The translations under genes and the position numbers were made by a program. A DNA stretch of 49,710 nucleotides, taken from the IMG/VR virus record IMGVR_UViG_3300004463_000172, positions 1-49,710 of that record, one strand, 5' to 3'. Of this stretch, positions 46,758 through 49,710 are shown one piece after another. The notes beneath the pieces are model-generated. The model searched no databases. It saw only the letters and a list, made by a program, of their open reading frames with translations, and was not told the DNA's origin. Source of the DNA: a virus. The first letter of the stretch is position 1. Every line of letters starts with the position of its first letter.

Positions 46758-48553
46758 TGCCCGACGCCGAGCAAACTCCGTTTGCGTTCGCCCAGGCGAC
46801 CGACCGCGGCCGCCCCGGGGCCTCGCGGCGCAAGATCGACCGCTACCGCCAGCTGCGCGCCAGCCTCGAGGAGCAGCGCACCTCGTTCGTGGCCCACTGG
46901 CGCGACCTCGCCGACTTCATCCTGCCGCGCCGGCTGCGCGTCAACCCCGACGAGCGCAACCGCGGCGAGAAGCGCAATCAGAACATCGTCGATTCGACCG
47001 GGCGCTTCGCCGCGCGCACGCTGCAGAGCGGGCTGCACTCCGGCCTGACCTCGCCGGCGCGCCCCTGGTTCAAGCTGTCGACCCACAACCAATCGCTCAG
47101 CGAGCAGCAGCCGGTGAAGGAATGGCTGCACACGGTGACCTCGCGGATGCTGCAGCTGTTCCTGCAGACGAACCTGTATAACGCGCTGCCGATCGTCTAC
47201 GGCGACATGGGCACGTTCGCCACCGCGGCGATGGCGGTGCTGGCCGACGAGAAAGACCTGTTTCGCTGCTATACCTACCCGGTGGGCAGCTACTGGCTCG
47301 GGCTCGATGCGCGCGGCGTGGTCACCACGTTCATGCGCGAATACACGCTGAGCGTGCGCCAGGTGGTCGAGCAGTTTGCGCTGCGGCCGGACGGCACGAT
47401 CGACCGCGCGGTGCTCTCCGCCAACGTGTTGAACGCCTGGGACCGCAACAACACCGAGGAGTCGGTGCCGGTGACCTGGATCGTCACGCCCAACGACGAG
47501 GACTACCGGCCGGACGGGATCGAGGCGCGCGAGCTGAAGTGGGGCAGCTGCTACTTCGAGACCGAGGGGAAGCCGGACCGCTTTCTCAAGGAGAGCGGGT
47601 TCTCGACCTTCCCGATCCTCGCGCCGCGGTGGGAGACGACCGGCGAGGACGCCTACGGCACCGACTGCCCGGGGATGCTGACGCTGCCCGACATCCGGCA
47701 GCTGCAGGTGATGACGCGGCGCAAGGCGCAGGCGGTCCACAAGATGATCGACCCGCCGCTCGTCGCGCCGCCGTCGATCCGCACGCAGAAGACCTCGATG
47801 CTGCCGGGCGACGTGACCTACGTCGACGACCCGACCGGGCACGCGGTGCGGGCGATGCACGAGGTCGGGATCAACCTGCAGCACCTGGTGCAGGACATCT
47901 ACGACATCCGCCAGCGCATCCAGCAGGGGTTCTTCCAAGACCTCTTCCTGATGCTGGCGCAGTCGGACCAGTATCGCGGCACGCAGCCGATCACCGCCGA
48001 GGAGGTGCGCGAGCGCCACGAGGAGAAGCTGCTGGCCCTGGGCCCGGTGCTCGAACGGACGAACGATGAGCTGCTCGACCCGCTGATCGATCGCACGTTC
48101 CTGCTGATGCTCGAGGCCGGGCTGTTCCCGCCGCCGCCGGCGCACCTCGAGGGCGTCAACCTCAAGGTCGAATACACCTCGATCATGGCGCAGGCGCAGA
48201 AGCTGGTGGGCGTGGTCGGGGTCGATCGCTTCTTCATGTCGCTGTCGCCGATGGTGCCGACCTTCCCGGCGATCGTGAACAAGATCAACATCGAGGAGTC
48301 GGTGGACTTCTACGGCGAGGCGCTGGGCGTGCCGCCGAAGCTAATCCGCCCGACCGCCGAGGCGCAGCAGATCGCGGCGCAGCAGGCCCAGGCGCAGCAG
48401 CAGCAGCTCGAGGCCGAGCAACTCGCGCTGCAGGCGAAGGCGGCCAAGGACGCCAGCGGCGCGACGCTCGAGGGGGATACGGCGCTGAGCCGGATGGCGA
48501 CGGCGCTCGGCGCCCCGAATGGGCCCGTGCGGGGGGCGGGCCTGCCGGCATGA
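46757..48553 (+). CDS. Portal (head-to-tail connector) protein
   Basis: ATG 46757, 598 residues. Matches the T7 gp8-like head-tail connector family: QRTSFVAHWRDLADFILPRR, NIVDSTGRFAARTLQSGLHS, GLTSPARPWFKLS, GTFATAAMAVLADEKD, SGFSTFPILAPRWETTGEDA, YGTDCPGMLTLPDIRQLQVM, and a C-terminal Gln/Ala helix (QQAQAQQQQLEAEQ). Dodecameric ring through which DNA enters and leaves. Located after the terminase as expected. Confidence 0.92.
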   Translation: MPDAEQTPFAFAQATDRGRPGASRRKIDRYRQLRASLEEQRTSFVAHWRDLADFILPRRLRVNPDERNRGEKRNQNIVDSTGRFAARTLQSGLHSGLTSPARPWFKLSTHNQSLSEQQPVKEWLHTVTSRMLQLFLQTNLYNALPIVYGDMGTFATAAMAVLADEKDLFRCYTYPVGSYWLGLDARGVVTTFMREYTLSVRQVVEQFALRPDGTIDRAVLSANVLNAWDRNNTEESVPVTWIVTPNDEDYRPDGIEARELKWGSCYFETEGKPDRFLKESGFSTFPILAPRWETTGEDAYGTDCPGMLTLPDIRQLQVMTRRKAQAVHKMIDPPLVAPPSIRTQKTSMLPGDVTYVDDPTGHAVRAMHEVGINLQHLVQDIYDIRQRIQQGFFQDLFLMLAQSDQYRGTQPITAEEVRERHEEKLLALGPVLERTNDELLDPLIDRTFLLMLEAGLFPPPPAHLEGVNLKVEYTSIMAQAQKLVGVVGVDRFFMSLSPMVPTFPAIVNKINIEESVDFYGEALGVPPKLIRPTAEAQQIAAQQAQAQQQQLEAEQLALQAKAAKDASGATLEGDTALSRMATALGAPNGPVRGAGLPA

Positions 48554-49641
48554 GCCCGCGCTCGCGCCCCGCGCGCCCGTTCCAATACGTCGGCCCGCGC
48601 GGCGAGACCGGGCCCGCTGGGCCTGCCGGCGCCGATGCGTCCGGCGATGTCACCCATACCGCCGGCGCGCTGACCGCGAACGCCGTGGCGCTTGGCAACG
48701 GGGGAGCCGACCTCAAAGTGTTGGGGTCACTCGGCACCACGGTGCAGGTGCTGCACGGCAATGCGGCCGGCGCGCCGAGCTTCGGCACCGTGGTCGAGGG
48801 CGACCTCACCCTGGCCGACGTCGCCACGCTCGACGTCTCGACCGCCAAGCACGGCTTCGTCCCGAAGGCGCCCAACGACGCCGCCAAGTTCCTCAACGGT
48901 CTCGGCGCCTGGGCGGCGGTGCAGACGACCTACACGGTGCCGGCCGCGAAGACCGACACCGGCGCCCAGAACGACTACGCCGCCGGCATCAGCGGCCACA
49001 CCATGACGCGCTGGGCTGGCGCGTCGGATGCCGCCTTTACCGGTGTCGCCGGCGGCTCGGCGGGTCTGGTGTGGGTCTGCAAGAACACCGGCACCAAGGT
49101 GGCGACGTTCGCGCATCAAAGCGCCTCGAGCACGGCCGCCAACCGCTTCCGCAATACGGTGACGAGTGCGCCGACGCCGATCGCGCCGGGCGGGTGGATC
49201 TCCTACCAGCACGACGGCACCGACTGGCAGCTGGTCGGGCACAACCAGGGCGCCTTCATTACCCCGACCTTCGCCGCGGGCGACTTCACCGCCTCGGGGT
49301 CGATGACCTGGACGGTCGAGGCCGGCGACGCGCTGACCTACTGCTACTTCCTCAGCGGCAACCAGCTCACCGTCCTGTTCGACATCATCACCACGACCGT
49401 GGGCGGCACGCTGTCGAACAACCTGCGGATCAAGATCCCCGGCGGCTTCACCAGCAAGCCCTACGTGCTCTCGGTGAGCCTGAACTACTCGGATGCCGGC
49501 GGCGGCAACACGGCCGGGTTCGTCCAGATCACCGGCGCCGGCGCGACCAACATTGAGTGCTACAAGCTGAACGTCGCCAACTGGTCGGCGGCGACCAACA
49601 CCACCGGCGTGTATGGCGAGATCGTGCTCGAGGTGAATTGA
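48550..49641 (+). CDS. Collagen-like fibre/spike protein
   Basis: ATG 48550 overlaps the portal stop. 363 residues. Residues 14-28 are collagen-like Gly-X-Y (GPRGETGPAGPAGA). They are followed by a repetitive region typical of fibre stalks (LTANAVALGNGGADLKVL; FVPKAPNDAAKFLNGLGAWA) and a beta-rich distal half with TYTVPAAKTDTGA and ISYQHDGTDWQLVGH. Probably a trimeric fibre or head decoration fibre. Receptor binding is plausible. The stop overlaps ATG 49641. Confidence 0.75.
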   Translation: MSPRSRPARPFQYVGPRGETGPAGPAGADASGDVTHTAGALTANAVALGNGGADLKVLGSLGTTVQVLHGNAAGAPSFGTVVEGDLTLADVATLDVSTAKHGFVPKAPNDAAKFLNGLGAWAAVQTTYTVPAAKTDTGAQNDYAAGISGHTMTRWAGASDAAFTGVAGGSAGLVWVCKNTGTKVATFAHQSASSTAANRFRNTVTSAPTPIAPGGWISYQHDGTDWQLVGHNQGAFITPTFAAGDFTASGSMTWTVEAGDALTYCYFLSGNQLTVLFDIITTTVGGTLSNNLRIKIPGGFTSKPYVLSVSLNYSDAGGGNTAGFVQITGAGATNIECYKLNVANWSAATNTTGVYGEIVLEVN

Positions 49642-49710
49642 TGGCCGCGAGCTATCAGACGTTCCCGGTGAATCGCACGACGGATCTCGACCTGCCGAGC
49701 CTGGTGACGC
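49641..49710 (+). CDS. 5' end of the unknown gene crossing the circle junction
   Basis: ATG 49641 overlaps the previous TGA. It encodes AASYQTFPVNRTTDLDLPSL and continues in frame at position 2 of the window once the 44-bp overlap is merged, ending at 367. Its intact reading frame is the main evidence that the window ends join. Confidence 0.8.
   Translation, partial: MAASYQTFPVNRTTDLDLPSLVT
49667..49710. repeat. Terminal direct repeat (right copy)
   Basis: Identical to bases 1-44, see the left copy. Confidence 0.9.

Noticed and set aside
1-49710. Diversity-generating retroelement, as in phage BPP-1
   Set aside because: Despite BPP-1-like head genes, no reverse transcriptase or template/variable repeat pair was seen.
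1-49710. Prophage or lysogeny module
   Set aside because: No integrase, CI-type repressor or attachment site was recognised. One MerR-like HTH protein alone is not enough.

Overview
The window is a complete or near-complete genome of a tailed double-stranded DNA phage, not a piece of bacterial chromosome. Its last 44 bases (49667-49710) repeat its first 44 exactly, so the sequence closes into a circle of about 49,666 bp, and one gene runs across the junction (49641 to the end, then 1-367). Every convincing gene is on the + strand. Genes are packed head to tail, very often with ATGA or GTGA stop/start overlaps. Base composition is strongly GC-rich and real genes have mostly G or C at third codon positions, which points to a high-GC host, probably a proteobacterium (inference). 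The virion genes (Bbp16- and Bbp19-like proteins, a T7-gp8-like portal, tail tubular proteins A and B, three large internal virion proteins) are those of a podovirus related to Bordetella phage BPP-1 or T7-like morphogenesis modules. I see no phage RNA polymerase, integrase, reverse transcriptase, tRNA or CRISPR array.

Layout. 43970-49710 and 1-5975: packaging and head (zinc-finger protein, small and large terminase, GNAT acetyltransferase, portal, collagen-like fibre, repeat-rich secreted-type protein, Bbp19-like protein, scaffold, major capsid, cement protein). 6086-24796: tail tube and ejection proteins, ending in a 3,562-residue polyvalent protein with a zincin protease motif. 24809-27276: membrane/coiled-coil protein, a beta-helix protein with a Sec signal, and an unknown protein. 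27398-36535: early region with many small unknowns, an ERF-type annealing protein, a RecB/Cas4-like exonuclease, an HNH protein, a terminase-like chimera, a C5-cytosine methyltransferase and an SF2 helicase. 36536-37164: a gene-free stretch with a strong promoter at its start and an oligo-T terminator at its end, a candidate structured RNA of about 550 nt. 37165-43922: DnaB helicase and a possible loader, a RuvC-like resolvase, an MT-A70 adenine methyltransferase, an M15 endolysin, a small HTH protein and more small unknowns.

Control. A palindromic element (TGACTTGT-N5-ACAAGTCA and variants) sits in or next to promoters at 27361, 30909, 36711, 39047 and 43935, with a close relative inside the giant gene at 18629. 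At two sites (27398, 39085) the predicted transcription start falls on or within a few bases of the start codon, suggesting leaderless early mRNAs. ERF plus the exonuclease would make recombination intermediates, RuvC would resolve them, DnaB and the SF2 helicase would drive replication, and two DNA methyltransferases of different chemistry would shield the genome from host restriction.

Most unusual features: two small genes nested out of frame inside the giant gene; a C5 methyltransferase whose C-terminal half is open in two frames that each resemble a genuine methyltransferase C-terminus; the candidate RNA; a tail tubular protein A domain fused to a large lectin-like protein; and at least six copies of a GTCCCGCCGGCGGGAC palindrome.
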